A stretch of 64,000 bases of DNA from Polaromonas sp. YR568. GTDB taxonomy: Bacteria > Pseudomonadota > Gammaproteobacteria > Burkholderiales > Burkholderiaceae_C. The stretch is taken from NCBI RefSeq assembly GCF_900116715.1, contig NZ_FPBM01000005.1, positions 186,001-250,000 on the forward strand. The letters are read 5' to 3'. The translations under genes and the position numbers were made by a program. Below the pieces are notes generated by a model that ran no database searches, was not told the origin of the DNA, and worked only from the letters and a program-made list of their open reading frames with translations. This document shows positions 52,401 through 61,083 of this stretch, piece by piece (the stretch's first letter is position 1; every line of letters begins with the position of its first letter).

Positions 52401-55400
52401 CTCGCGTGGCGTCCACGCTGTCGGTCTGGGTGACGGTAGTCAGGTTGAGGTTGTTGCCCGCCTGCAGCTGGGCGCTGCCCTGGCTCTGGATGACGCCTGC
52501 CACCAAATTCATGTCTCGCCCGGCGCTGGCAAGCAGGGTGCCGCCGGGGTTGGTGATGTAAAGCCCGGCCACGCGGTCTATGCCACTGAAGCTGGAGACG
52601 GTTGGCCCCACCGTGCTGCCTGTGGTGGTGAGCGCGGTGGTGGTGCTGACGATGTTGAGGTCGCGGCCAGCCGCCACATTGAGGCTGTTGGCGGCGTCGA
52701 TTTGGCCGCCTATGTTGTTGAGGTCTGTGCGCGCCGTGATGGCTACGGCGTTGCCGCTGATGCGCCCGCTCAGGTTGTGGATGTTCTCGGCCGTGAGGGC
52801 CATGACGGTGCGGCCGGCCACGGTGCCGGTGTTCGTGAGGTCACCGGCGAGGTTGAGGTTGATCTCGCGACCGGCCAGCAGGGTGCCTGCGCCGTCGACG
52901 TCGCCGGCCCGCACGCGCACATACACCTGGGGCACCAGCACGCGCTGGGTGCTGCCGTCGGGCAAGGTCACGGTCTGCTCGACGAGCCAGACGATGTCGC
53001 TGGTGAGCGCTGCCATCTGCACAGCCGTCAGGGCAATGCCGGGGCGCAGGTTCATTTGCGTGGCATAGGTAATGCCGGCGTCCATCAGCGCCTTGTACTG
53101 GACTTCTTCGCTGGTGTAGTTGCCCAGGAAGCGCTGGCCGGTGAGCTGGGCGATCTGCTCATTGATGAGGCGCTGCTCATAGAAGCCGTCGCCCAGGCGC
53201 TTTTGCGTGACCGCCGGGTCCAGCGTGAGCTGGCCCAGCATGTAGTCGCTGCCCAGCCAGGTGCGGTAGTTGGCAAAGCGCGGGTCGGTCTCGATCAGGA
53301 AGGCGCTGGCCGGGCCGGGGTTGGTGCGGAACAGGCTGGTGTTGGGGATGCCAATGTTGGGTGCCACGGTGCGCACCACCGGGACGTTGGCGGCCAGGCT
53401 GCCGAGGGCGCCTACGCTGGAAGTCACCTGCACGATACCGGCGCTGCGCGCGGCGGCGCTGGGGGTGCCGATGGCGCCTGGCGCAGTGCTGACGCTGCCG
53501 GGTGTGAGGCTGGCCAGCACGGTGCCGGTACCGGGCACGGCCGCGTTGGACTGCGACACGGCGATGCCGGTGGCGATGGTGTGCGGAATGTTTTGTGCAT
53601 ACGGGTCGACGATGAAACCGTATTGGGTGTCGCAGCCGAGGAAGTCGCAGCTCTCGCCGGTGACGCCGAAGCGCGTAATGCTGCCGGAGCGGCTTTGCAC
53701 GGCGGTGATCTGCGTGGCCTGGTTGTTGACGGCCTGGGCGGTGGCGGTGAGCACGCCGCCGGCAATGATGCGGCTGTTGTCGTTGAGCAGCGTGCCGCTG
53801 GCGTTGAGCGTCATGTTGCCGCCGCTCAAGATCTGTGCGGGCTTGCCGGCGTTAACGACGGCCGTCTGGTCGGTTTCGGTGTAGCTGCGGTAGACCGGAA
53901 ATCCCATCAGGTAGGCACCGGCCGCGGCGCGGAAATCATTGAGCTTGATCTGCAGCGCCTGCCAGGGGGCGGAAGCAACTTCCCAAGCGGCGATCTGTTC
54001 GGGCGTGGGGTCGACGAAGCCGCCCTGGTCCTGGCTGCCGACCCAGGTGCGGGTGGGGCGAGCACCCGGGTTGGCGTTGGAGGGGTTGGGCATGCCGAAC
54101 AGCGCCCACACCGGGTCGGTGTTCTGGTAGTTCAACACGTCGGGGAAGTAGGCGCCGTTGTTGCTGTCGCCTGAGGGCGGCGTGGTGTATTCGGCCTGGA
54201 AGGCGTCGGGGCCTTCGTAATAGGTTTTGTAGATGGGCGCGGCGTAAGGGCTGTTGGGCAGCTGGCCGCCGATGATGGTGAGGTCGGTCAGCGAGCCTCT
54301 GCCACCGATAGAGAACTCAAGCCGGCCGGTGGTCGTCCACGCGAAATAGCTGCTGGCATAGGCCGTGCCGTCACGGGCGATGAAGTCCATCTTGCTGACG
54401 GGGCCGATGGTGCTGAGGGTGTAGCTGAACGATGGATTGGTGTTCTGGATGCTGTTGGCCGCCAGCGACATCGCACCCAATGACTCGATGGTGGCGGAGG
54501 CGTTCTTGATCAACGTGGCCTGGCCGGTGGCGCGGCGGGCGCCGTCCAGGCTGTCGCCTATGGCCATGTCGCCGGCGCTGAAGATGAGCGCACCGTTGCT
54601 GTTGTTGATGGTGGTCGCGCCAATGTCGAGCCGCTGCCGCGCGGCGATGGTGGCGGCGGTGGTGACACCGCCTACGGTTTCGGCGTCGTTGTTGACGGTG
54701 GTGGCCGCAATGCTGACGGTGTTGCCGTAGATGCGGCCGGTGCCGATGTTGTTCAGCGTGACAGTGTTGATCTGTGTATCGACGCCGTCAATGAGGCCGC
54801 GGTTGATGAGCGTGTTGGCGGCGGTCGCGGTGATCTTGGTGGTGGTGCCGATCATCTCACCGGTGGCGGTGTTGTCTATCGTCGCGGCGGTTACATCCAG
54901 CGTAGCGCCGGCTTGCAGCTTGCCGCTGTTGGTCAGGGTGCCGGTCACGTTGACGGTGTTGTTGCCGGTGGCGCTGATGGTGCCGGTGTTGCTGAAGTCG
55001 CCACCCAGCGAGAGCGACAAATCCTGCTGCGACAGCAGGCTGCCCGCGCCGCTGAGGCTGGCGGCGCTGGCGGCCAGCGAACGGCCGGCCACGATGGTGC
55101 CGCCGGTGTTGGTGATGGCCAGGGTGCGGGCCGCCGGGTTGGCAGCCGTGTCTTGCACAGTGGCGGTGTTGCCCGCGCTGACCAGGCCCGCCGTGTTGTT
55201 GAGGGTGCCGCCGCTGGTCAGTATGGCGTTGGTGCTGGTGCGGATTGCGCCGCTGTTATTGCTGATGGCGCCGGCCGTGATGGCGACGTTGTTGCCCTCG
55301 ATACCCTGGTTAGCGCCCAGGGTGTTGCTGTTGATGACGCTGGCTGCGGCCAGCGTGGTGGTGGCCGCGCTGCGCAGCAGGCCACCGGCGTTGTTGATAG

Positions 55401-58248
55401 TGCCTGCGCCGGCGTTGATGCCTGCGTCGCCCAGCGCCTGGACCTGCCCGCCCCGGTTGTCAAAACCCGTGCTGGTGAAGCTGACCGAAGACTCACCCAC
55501 TATCTGGCCGGCTGCGGTGTTGCTGACGGCGGCGGTGGTGGCGTTGAGCGCGGCTTTGGCGCCCATAAAGCCGGCGGTGTTGTTGAGATCGCCGGTGGTG
55601 AGCGTCATCACACCTTGCGAAGTGATGCCGCCCGCGCCGCTGGCATAAGAGGCCGCATCGGCGTTGGTGAGCGTCTGGCCGTTGGTATTGATGCCCAGCG
55701 CTGCGCCCGCCTGGATGAGACCGGCGTTGTTGTTAACTGCGCCGGTTTGCAGCGTGGCACCCTGTGCGGCGGCGATGGTGCCGAAGGCGTTGTTGAGCGT
55801 TTGGCCGCCGGTATTGATGGCGATGCTGCGGCCGGTGATGCTGCCTGCGGCGGTTTGGCCTGCGGCCTGGGTGTTGCTGAGGCCTGCGTTGGCCAGCGTG
55901 ATGTCATCGGCGGCTTCGATGCGGCCGCTGTCGTTGACGGTGGCGCCCGTGGTGGTGGCATTGACGTTGTTTTGCACGGAGGCGATCACGCCGCGGGTGT
56001 TGTCAACGCTGGCGGCCGTGAGCGTGGCCGCGCCGTTGGAGGCGAGCAGGCCTTGAACGTTGGTGGCCGCACCGGTGGCGCTGGCATTAAGGTCGGCGCC
56101 CGCGGTGACTTTGCCCAGGGTGTTGTTGAGCGAGCCGGTGCTGAGTGTGGCCGTGCCGCCGGCGGCGATCTGGCCGTTGGCGCTGTTGTCCAGCGCGGCC
56201 GTGGTGGTGACGCCCAGGCTGGACGCGCCGGTGGCCTGGATCACGCCGCCCTGGTTGTTAAGACTTTGTGCGCTGACGGTAGTGTTGCCGTTGCTGAGTA
56301 TCTTGCCGGCGCTGTTGTCGAGGGCGCCCGTGGCCGTGACGCTGGCCGCGCCCAGGCCGCTTTGGTTGATGGTACCGCTGCGGTTGTTGAGCGTGCCCGC
56401 TGTGATGTTGACGCCGGCTGCGGAGAGCGTGGCGTTGCTGTGGTTGATGGAGGTGGCCGCCAAATTGACTGCGCCGGTGCTGACGACAGTGCCGCGGTCA
56501 CCGCTGAAGGTGGTGGCGTTGATGGCCAGCGTGCCGCTGCCGGCGTGTTCGATCTTGCCGTCGGTGTTGACGAGGGTGGGCGCAGACAGCGTGAGGTTCT
56601 GGCTGTTGGTAGCAATGCGGCCCGCGCTGTTGTTGAGGGTGCCTGTGGGCGATGTAAGCGCGATGGTGGTGTTGTCCGTGCCGGTCTGCACGATTTCGCC
56701 GCCGGCGTTGGAGATATCTTGCGCCGCCAGGCTGAGCTGGTTGGCGGAAACAACGGCACCATCGGTGCGTAGTGTTTGCGCCGCGCTGGCGCTTAGCGTG
56801 CCTTGCGCGTTGACGGTGGCGCGGCTTGCGTCGACGCTGCCCGCACTGGCGGTGACAGAAATGCTCTGGCCGCTGAGCTTGCCGTCGGCCAGATCGACCT
56901 GCGCGCCCGAGAGGCCGGCGTTGCCGCCCGCGACGGTCTGGCCGTTGAGGCTCAGGGCGCCGGCGGCGCTGACGCTTAAGGCGCCACCGGGCGTGAGTGT
57001 GCCGTCGGGGTTGAGGCCTGCCGCGACGACGGAGCCGACCGCCGATGTGATGGCGGCGCCCGCGCCTGTGGCTTGCAAGCTGGTGTGGCCCTGCGCGGCG
57101 ATAACACCGCTGCCGCTGTTGCTGATGCCGCCCTGCGCGGCCAGCGTGGTGTTGCCGTTGGCGTAGACCGTGCCTGTGTTGGCAATAGCGCCTTGTGTGT
57201 TGGCTTGCACAGCACCCGCAGCCTGCAGGGTGCCGCTGTTGGTCAGCCAGCCGTTGGCCTGCAGCACCAGCTCGCCGCCGGTGGCGGCAATGACGCCTGC
57301 ATTGCGCACACCCAGACCGGTTTCAGAGCCGATGAGAAAAATCTTGCCGGCGTACATACCGCCGACCTGGGCGACGTCAACAGCGTATGTCGGCGCAGCG
57401 CCAGCGCCCGCGATGGGCGTGGCGCTGGTGTGGTCTGCGTTGATGTCGTTGGCGCCAGTGGCCACGCGCAGCTCTTTGGCCCAGATGCCGGCGTTGACCT
57501 GCACGGCGCGGGCGAGGATGCCGGTGTAGTCGGCCGTAGAAGTGTCCAGGCCTGCGCCGCCCACGGTGATGTTGCCGCCCTGCACACGAAAGCCGTCCAG
57601 CGCGCCGCCGTTGATGATGGGGCTGCCGGTGGTCAGCGTGACGCGGCTGGCGTTGAGGAAGCCGCCGCCGTTGACGTTAATGCCGGCCGGGTTGGCGATG
57701 ATGACTTCGGCGCGCTGGCCTGCGACTTCGACATAGCCCCGGATCTGGCTGGGGTTGGCCGACTGCACTTCATTGAGGATGACGCGCGCCGGGCCTGTGG
57801 CCAGCCAGGGGTTGGCGCCGACAAAACCGCCCAGCTGGGTTTGCACATTGGTACGGCTGTTGTTGAGGATGGCGCCGTTTTGCTGCACGTCAAACTGGCT
57901 ATAGGTGTTGCGGCTGACACCTGCGGCGCTGGGCGTCTGGATGTTGACCTGCGGCAGGCCGTTGGCCGTTTGCAGCACGGTGGGGCGCTGGCCGGCGGGC
58001 GCGCCGGGGGCCGCGATGATTTGCGCATGCACAGCCGTGAAGGCCGCTGGCTGCAGCCACAGCACCAGGCCCAGCGCCGACAGCACGGCAAAGCGCAGCG
58101 GGTGCAGGCCGGCTTTCAAACCCTGCGGGCCTGCGCCGCCTGCCGTGTCGCCGCTGGCGGCTTTGCCCTGGGCGCTGGCGGTTTCAGCCACCGCCATGCG
58201 TTGGCCGCGTTTGGCGTTAAAGACGATGCGGTGCAGGTTTTTATTCAC
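49009..58248 (-). CDS. cdiA: CdiA / filamentous haemagglutinin-type contact-dependent toxin
   Basis: 3079 residues from the GTG at 58248, where NKNLHRIVFNAKRGQRMAVAE opens a classic extended signal peptide (ESPR); cleavage is near VHAQ at 75. The TPS domain (about 76-330) has ILNEVQSANPSQIRGYVEV and IIANPAGINVNGGGFLN for CdiB recognition. Long FHA-1 repeats follow, then a non-repetitive central part (probably receptor-binding and YP regions, including ETDPRFANYRTWLGSDYML and KRLGDGFYEQRLI), then haemagglutinin repeats. The pretoxin motif is VDANNRQLHKDE at 2728; a VENN motif is absent. The last 150 residues resemble EndoU RNases (His2961 in GAHGGE; STLFPEGWTRAE; INGVKIEV; AGYPVG). It delivers a toxin to neighbouring cells on contact. 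Confidence 0.92.
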   Translation of the reverse strand: MNKNLHRIVFNAKRGQRMAVAETASAQGKAASGDTAGGAGPQGLKAGLHPLRFAVLSALGLVLWLQPAAFTAVHAQIIAAPGAPAGQRPTVLQTANGLPQVNIQTPSAAGVSRNTYSQFDVQQNGAILNNSRTNVQTQLGGFVGANPWLATGPARVILNEVQSANPSQIRGYVEVAGQRAEVIIANPAGINVNGGGFLNASRVTLTTGSPIINGGALDGFRVQGGNITVGGAGLDTSTADYTGILARAVQVNAGIWAKELRVATGANDINADHTSATPIAGAGAAPTYAVDVAQVGGMYAGKIFLIGSETGLGVRNAGVIAATGGELVLQANGWLTNSGTLQAAGAVQANTQGAIANTGTVYANGNTTLAAQGGISNSGSGVIAAQGHTSLQATGAGAAITSAVGSVVAAGLNPDGTLTPGGALSVSAAGALSLNGQTVAGGNAGLSGAQVDLADGKLSGQSISVTASAGSVDASRATVNAQGTLSASAAQTLRTDGAVVSANQLSLAAQDISNAGGEIVQTGTDNTTIALTSPTGTLNNSAGRIATNSQNLTLSAPTLVNTDGKIEHAGSGTLAINATTFSGDRGTVVSTGAVNLAATSINHSNATLSAAGVNITAGTLNNRSGTINQSGLGAASVTATGALDNSAGKILSNGNTTVSAQSLNNQGGVIQATGASSLGVTTTAALDNSANGQIAAGGTATLSTGSLNNTLGKVTAGADLNASATGAATNVQGLLASNGAATLTAASVDNTRGVIASVQNNVNATTTGATVNDSGRIEAADDITLANAGLSNTQAAGQTAAGSITGRSIAINTGGQTLNNAFGTIAAAQGATLQTGAVNNNAGLIQAGAALGINTNGQTLTNADAASYASGAGGITSQGVMTLTTGDLNNTAGFMGAKAALNATTAAVSNTAAGQIVGESSVSFTSTGFDNRGGQVQALGDAGINAGAGTINNAGGLLRSAATTTLAAASVINSNTLGANQGIEGNNVAITAGAISNNSGAIRTSTNAILTSGGTLNNTAGLVSAGNTATVQDTAANPAARTLAITNTGGTIVAGRSLAASAASLSGAGSLLSQQDLSLSLGGDFSNTGTISATGNNTVNVTGTLTNSGKLQAGATLDVTAATIDNTATGEMIGTTTKITATAANTLINRGLIDGVDTQINTVTLNNIGTGRIYGNTVSIAATTVNNDAETVGGVTTAATIAARQRLDIGATTINNSNGALIFSAGDMAIGDSLDGARRATGQATLIKNASATIESLGAMSLAANSIQNTNPSFSYTLSTIGPVSKMDFIARDGTAYASSYFAWTTTGRLEFSIGGRGSLTDLTIIGGQLPNSPYAAPIYKTYYEGPDAFQAEYTTPPSGDSNNGAYFPDVLNYQNTDPVWALFGMPNPSNANPGARPTRTWVGSQDQGGFVDPTPEQIAAWEVASAPWQALQIKLNDFRAAAGAYLMGFPVYRSYTETDQTAVVNAGKPAQILSGGNMTLNASGTLLNDNSRIIAGGVLTATAQAVNNQATQITAVQSRSGSITRFGVTGESCDFLGCDTQYGFIVDPYAQNIPHTIATGIAVSQSNAAVPGTGTVLASLTPGSVSTAPGAIGTPSAAARSAGIVQVTSSVGALGSLAANVPVVRTVAPNIGIPNTSLFRTNPGPASAFLIETDPRFANYRTWLGSDYMLGQLTLDPAVTQKRLGDGFYEQRLINEQIAQLTGQRFLGNYTSEEVQYKALMDAGITYATQMNLRPGIALTAVQMAALTSDIVWLVEQTVTLPDGSTQRVLVPQVYVRVRAGDVDGAGTLLAGREINLNLAGDLTNTGTVAGRTVMALTAENIHNLSGRISGNAVAITARTDLNNIGGQIDAANSLNVAAGRDLNIVSTTTALTTTGSTVGPTVSSFSGIDRVAGLYITNPGGTLLASAGRDMNLVAGVIQSQGSAQLQAGNNLNLTTVTQTDSVDATRDERNYTRWSQTQDIGSQISATGNVSLNAGKDINTTAASITSEQGALVTSAGNNVNITAGRSDRSLATSSYVEGESWANSSSQEVRQTASASTATGSSLSGNTVTVVSGKDINVKGSSVVSDAGTTLGAGNNLTIESATNTSSQTNFKERKESGMTLEDGLFVGSKEHTSSQQGNGTTAAASTVGSINGNVTLQAGEAYKQVGSDVIAPAGDITILAKTVDIVEARETNRYESEEKFKQSGLTISASNAMVSALETGQQMADAASNTSDGRMQALAGAAAAFKGYNTYKGLTDAAGNFDAKAAADISINFSYGSSESQSKSSSQSNNATGSTVAAGNNLTIVATGAGQASNLTARGATLTAGNNVTLLADNQVNLLASQSNASQESSNSSSSSSVTVSYNVISKSVGFSASASQSEGNSNGADTSYTNTQVTAGNTASIISGGDTNLIGAVVAANTVKANVGGNLNIQSLQDTSTYTSEQSSSGASISVGKGSAGGGSVTGGGISASESNIDSNYASVVQQSGIKAGDGGFQVAVAGNTDLKGSVIASTQAAVEQGKNSFSTGGTLSISDIQNTASYEGKAMGLSIDVGQQAGKFGVNGVGAGIGSDKGEASSTSSSGISGIAGNTAVRSTDAETGIAKIFDADRVQREVNAQVQITQAFSKEAPKATASFAAGQAADLRKAGKEEEAKKWDEGGVYRIALHTLTGAFSGGVGGAAGGAASASAANLMNNFQDGIQKSLEDAGMSAGAAKALAQSLATVTAASIGAAVGGAQGAATAATVDANNRQLHKDEIALAKKYAKQVAKAGGISEEEATARIERQLLRWTNAATNASDGGRVDELVVGQIGISGKDTATGMQWDYRNYAQTHPNEYFDAAINQQNVGQYSPLLATSNYGLTPAQIAQRAHDGIVTTLTAAACGFTGVGCAAMSGFNIGEGGIKLANGETLAGSIQTAGGFLGLGASLYGPVSAAIKNGANGGGVATTVITPEMETKILFGERVINASGSPTNRVIGAHGGEITNANPNYAVEVLSVNADGTRNAKLVTQFSDGNLSNIKTSTLFPEGWTRAESIGAVKQVGDMLPVATRADGATLYQSTINGVKIEVIKVGSNVTAGYPVGSRGFQTTTYFLTGKN

Positions 58249-58316
58249 GACAAACTCACTAGGGGAAAAATAACGGGGCGGGAAAACGCAAAGACTGGAA
58301 GGCCGGATATAGCCGG

Positions 58317-59240
58317 TCAGTTCAGTTCGAGCAGGTCCGCAAGCTGCGCCGCGAATTCTGTGGCGCATTGCTTGACGGCAACGGGCGCCAGGTCCACCAC
58401 GGCCTGGTAGTCGCCGGCTTGCCACTCGCTCATGGGGCGAGCGTCGCTTTCGTATTTGCAGGGCTTTCCTGCGCGGACTTTTGGCATGAAGAAGGAAGAC
58501 GACTCCCGCACCTTGAAGATTTCGGTTTCGAGGCGCAGCCGATAGGCCGTGTCGGCAGGGTCGAGGCTGTTGTAGACCAGCCGCCAGGTGGCGGAATTGA
58601 CCACCAGGTTGCCGGTGAATTTCATGTCGCGGGTTTTGTCCTGGCCGGCAAGCCAGGTGCTGACACGCTGCTGGAGTTCTCCGGGCAGCAGGGTGCGTGC
58701 CGGGTTGGTCAGGCGCGCAGTGTTGACGGCGCCTTCAGGCGAGATACCCGCAAAGTTGTCCTTGCTGACGCTCTGGAAGTTAAGCGCACGGCCACCGCTC
58801 AGCAGCATCATCGCCACGTTGAGGACGACCTGCTGGCCGACGGCATTGTGGGTGGCTTGCTGGCGCACCACACGCAACTCGTCCATCACTTCCTTGGTCG
58901 CCACGTTGTCGGGGCCGAAACGGGAGTAGCTGACCGGCAGCTGTATCGAGGCCGTTGCCAGGGGTGTAGCCGCCACTGCAGGCAGCAGCGTGATGGTGAC
59001 GGGCGCAACGGCGTCGCCTGATGCAGGCGTGGCCACCACAGGCAGGGCCACCGGAACGGCCGCCACAGGCGCGTCCGGCGAGGGCAGACGCACTTCTGCT
59101 GCGACAGGGACAGGCGCCGGCGTGGCCATCACAGCGGCCGTATCCGGCGTCACGGCCTCCTGCGCAAACGCGATGGAGCCGCCGGCCGTGAGGTTGGCGA
59201 TGATCACCGCGCCGATAGTGCGCTTGAGAGAAACGGGCAT
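58317..59240 (-). CDS. Exported protein of unknown function between cdiB and cdiA
   Basis: A 307-residue protein with a signal peptide (LKRTIGAVIIANLTAGGSIAFAQ, cleavage after about 27), then an Ala/Pro/Val-rich linker (about 30-95) and a globular domain (about 100-307). The domain has two cysteines (KPCKYES and VKQCATEF) that could pair. No family recognised. It has 34 bases to cdiB upstream and 68 to cdiA downstream, so it is made with the secretion pair. A periplasmic assistant for CdiA export, folding or lipid attachment is possible; by position it differs from the CdiO lipoprotein of Burkholderia, which sits behind cdiI. Confidence 0.7.
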   Translation of the reverse strand: MPVSLKRTIGAVIIANLTAGGSIAFAQEAVTPDTAAVMATPAPVPVAAEVRLPSPDAPVAAVPVALPVVATPASGDAVAPVTITLLPAVAATPLATASIQLPVSYSRFGPDNVATKEVMDELRVVRQQATHNAVGQQVVLNVAMMLLSGGRALNFQSVSKDNFAGISPEGAVNTARLTNPARTLLPGELQQRVSTWLAGQDKTRDMKFTGNLVVNSATWRLVYNSLDPADTAYRLRLETEIFKVRESSSFFMPKVRAGKPCKYESDARPMSEWQAGDYQAVVDLAPVAVKQCATEFAAQLADLLELN

Positions 59241-59274
59241 GAAGAAGACTCCGGTTGAAATAAAAAACTAAAGA

Positions 59275-61083
59275 CTAAAAACTGGCGCTGAGGCTGACGC
59301 CCAGCGTGCTGCTGGCGGTGCGAAAGAACTCGGGCTTTTTGACGGGCGCGCCGATAAAGATGTCGTACTGCAGCTTTTTGAAGCTGCCGCGCAGGCCGAC
59401 GACGGCGCCGGTGAGGCGTTTGCCAACAAGAAATTCACTGCTGGGGCCACCCACTTCACCGTGGTCCAGGCCGACGTAGAGCTCTTGCCCGGTGGCGCCC
59501 AGCGCGGTGCTGAGTTCGTTGCGCAGCAGCCAGCCGCGCTCGGCGCTGAGCGACGATTCGCCGTCGAAGCCGCGCACGGTGTAGCGCCCGCCGATGGCGA
59601 AGCGGTCTTGCGGCGTGAGCGGGGTGCGGTCGTGCTGCAGGCGCCAGGTGGCGCTGTAGCGCATGCCTTGCTGGGCGATCTTGAAGGGCACGGTCAGGTT
59701 GGCGTCGGCGTTGACGACGGCAAAGCGCGAGGTGCCTTCGCCAAAGGCTTCTTCAGGCGCGGGCAGCGAGCCGAAGGCGCCGGTGCCGCGCTTGTAGGCG
59801 AGGTTGCCTTCCAGCGTGGCCTGGCCGATGAACTCTTTGTGGCCGGCGGCCAGCTCCCAGCCGCCGACGATGCGGCGCTGCACTTCGACTTCGGTGTCGT
59901 CGATGAAGTTGTTGGAGCGGCGCTGGAAGGCCTTGAAGCTGACCGTGCTCTTGCGGCTGGCGTCGCGGTAGACCAGGCGCGAGAGTTTGACTTCGGCATT
60001 GCTGCTGGTGCCGCGGTAGACATAGTCCTGGCTGGCGCCGGCCACGCTCTGGAAGTAGCGGTTGTTGCTGACGGTGGCGGCCAGCGCCCAGTAACCGATG
60101 GGCACGGAGTAATGCACGGTGCTGCCGCGAGTGCCGCGCCCGCCTGCATCGCCGCCACCCAGGTCGGTGTTGAGCGAAACGTAAAACAGGTCGTTGAGCG
60201 TCCACCAGTTGTCATAAGACAGCGTGACGCCGCCCTGGTATTTGCCGGTGGCTTTGGAGCCGCTGTCGTCGGCAAAGAAAGAGGCGCGAAACGGCAGGGC
60301 CTGCTGGTAGCTGATGACGAGGTCGCTCTGGCCGGGCTGGGCGCCTGCGTCTTTGGCTTCTTCGATCTGGATGTCGGCTTCGGCCGTGGGCACGCGCTTG
60401 AAGTTCTCCAGCGCCTGCTCGATGTCGCGCAGGTTCAGGATGTCACCGGGGCGGGCGGGCACGGCCGTCCAGGCGTTGCCGCGCGCGCTGCTGCCTTCTG
60501 CAAACCGGATGGCGCGGATGCGGCCGGGAATGACGGTGAGCGTGAGCACGCCGGTTTTGAGGTCTTGCGGCTCGGCCAGGATGCGGGTGGTGACGTAGCC
60601 GCGCGCGATAACGGCGTTTTGCAGGCGCTTGATGACGATGGCGATGCTTTCAGCACCCAGGCAGCGGCCGGTGGGTGCGTCGCTGGCGTCAGGGCCGGCT
60701 GCGGCATCCAGCGCCCAGTTGAATTGCGCGGCCACCGCGGCTTGCTCACCGGTGACGGCGCGCAGTTGCAGCGTCTGGATGGGAAAGCATGGCGACTCGG
60801 CCGCCGGCAGCCTGGCGTTGTCGGCAGCCGGCGCGGGCGCGCCGCGCACATCGGGGGCTTTTTCCTGCTGCTCACGCAGCAGGCGCTCACGCTCCTGGGC
60901 GCGGCGCTGCTCTTGTTCAGCGCTGGTCTGCGGAGCCGGCTGGGCCCAGACATGACCGGCCAGGACGGCCATGGCCACGCCGGCGCATAGCGTCCAGGCG
61001 CCGGGCTTTGATTTGACTGAATTGCTGGTGCGCGCTGGCACCTCCCCGAGTGATACACCCAAGTCATCGTGTGGCTTGGCCAA
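59275..61083 (-). CDS. cdiB: CdiB/TpsB outer-membrane transporter
   Basis: A 602-residue two-partner secretion transporter. Start TTG at 61083 with GGGAG six bases upstream; no ATG fits the signal peptide better (core AWTLCAGVAMAVLAGHVW). The mature start is the Gln/Arg-rich plug helix (EQEQRRAQERERLLREQQEK), followed by two POTRA domains (about 100-260; ITILAEPQDL-like RILAEPQDLKTGVLTLTVIPG) and a 16-strand barrel with the conserved VRGF motif in IGGRYTVRGFDGES and a terminal Phe. It exports CdiA across the outer membrane by recognising its TPS domain. Confidence 0.92.
   Translation of the reverse strand: MAKPHDDLGVSLGEVPARTSNSVKSKPGAWTLCAGVAMAVLAGHVWAQPAPQTSAEQEQRRAQERERLLREQQEKAPDVRGAPAPAADNARLPAAESPCFPIQTLQLRAVTGEQAAVAAQFNWALDAAAGPDASDAPTGRCLGAESIAIVIKRLQNAVIARGYVTTRILAEPQDLKTGVLTLTVIPGRIRAIRFAEGSSARGNAWTAVPARPGDILNLRDIEQALENFKRVPTAEADIQIEEAKDAGAQPGQSDLVISYQQALPFRASFFADDSGSKATGKYQGGVTLSYDNWWTLNDLFYVSLNTDLGGGDAGGRGTRGSTVHYSVPIGYWALAATVSNNRYFQSVAGASQDYVYRGTSSNAEVKLSRLVYRDASRKSTVSFKAFQRRSNNFIDDTEVEVQRRIVGGWELAAGHKEFIGQATLEGNLAYKRGTGAFGSLPAPEEAFGEGTSRFAVVNADANLTVPFKIAQQGMRYSATWRLQHDRTPLTPQDRFAIGGRYTVRGFDGESSLSAERGWLLRNELSTALGATGQELYVGLDHGEVGGPSSEFLVGKRLTGAVVGLRGSFKKLQYDIFIGAPVKKPEFFRTASSTLGVSLSASF

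Noticed and set aside
50000-58000. CRISPR-like or tandem DNA repeats in the cdiA stalk
   Set aside because: The periodicity is at protein level (haemagglutinin beta-helix repeats); DNA copies are too divergent and have no spacers.
50002-58410. Several long plus-strand open frames across the cdiA region (50002-51198, 52366-54174, 54913-56772, 57073-58410)
   Set aside because: They are antisense to the repetitive cdiA gene, made of Ala/Val/Gly/Arg repeats, and have no ribosome-binding sites or recognisable domains.
58249-58425. Upstream extension of cdiA to an ATG at 58425
   Set aside because: It would add 59 residues before a perfect ESPR signal peptide and run into the accessory gene; the GTG at 58248 fits the family start.
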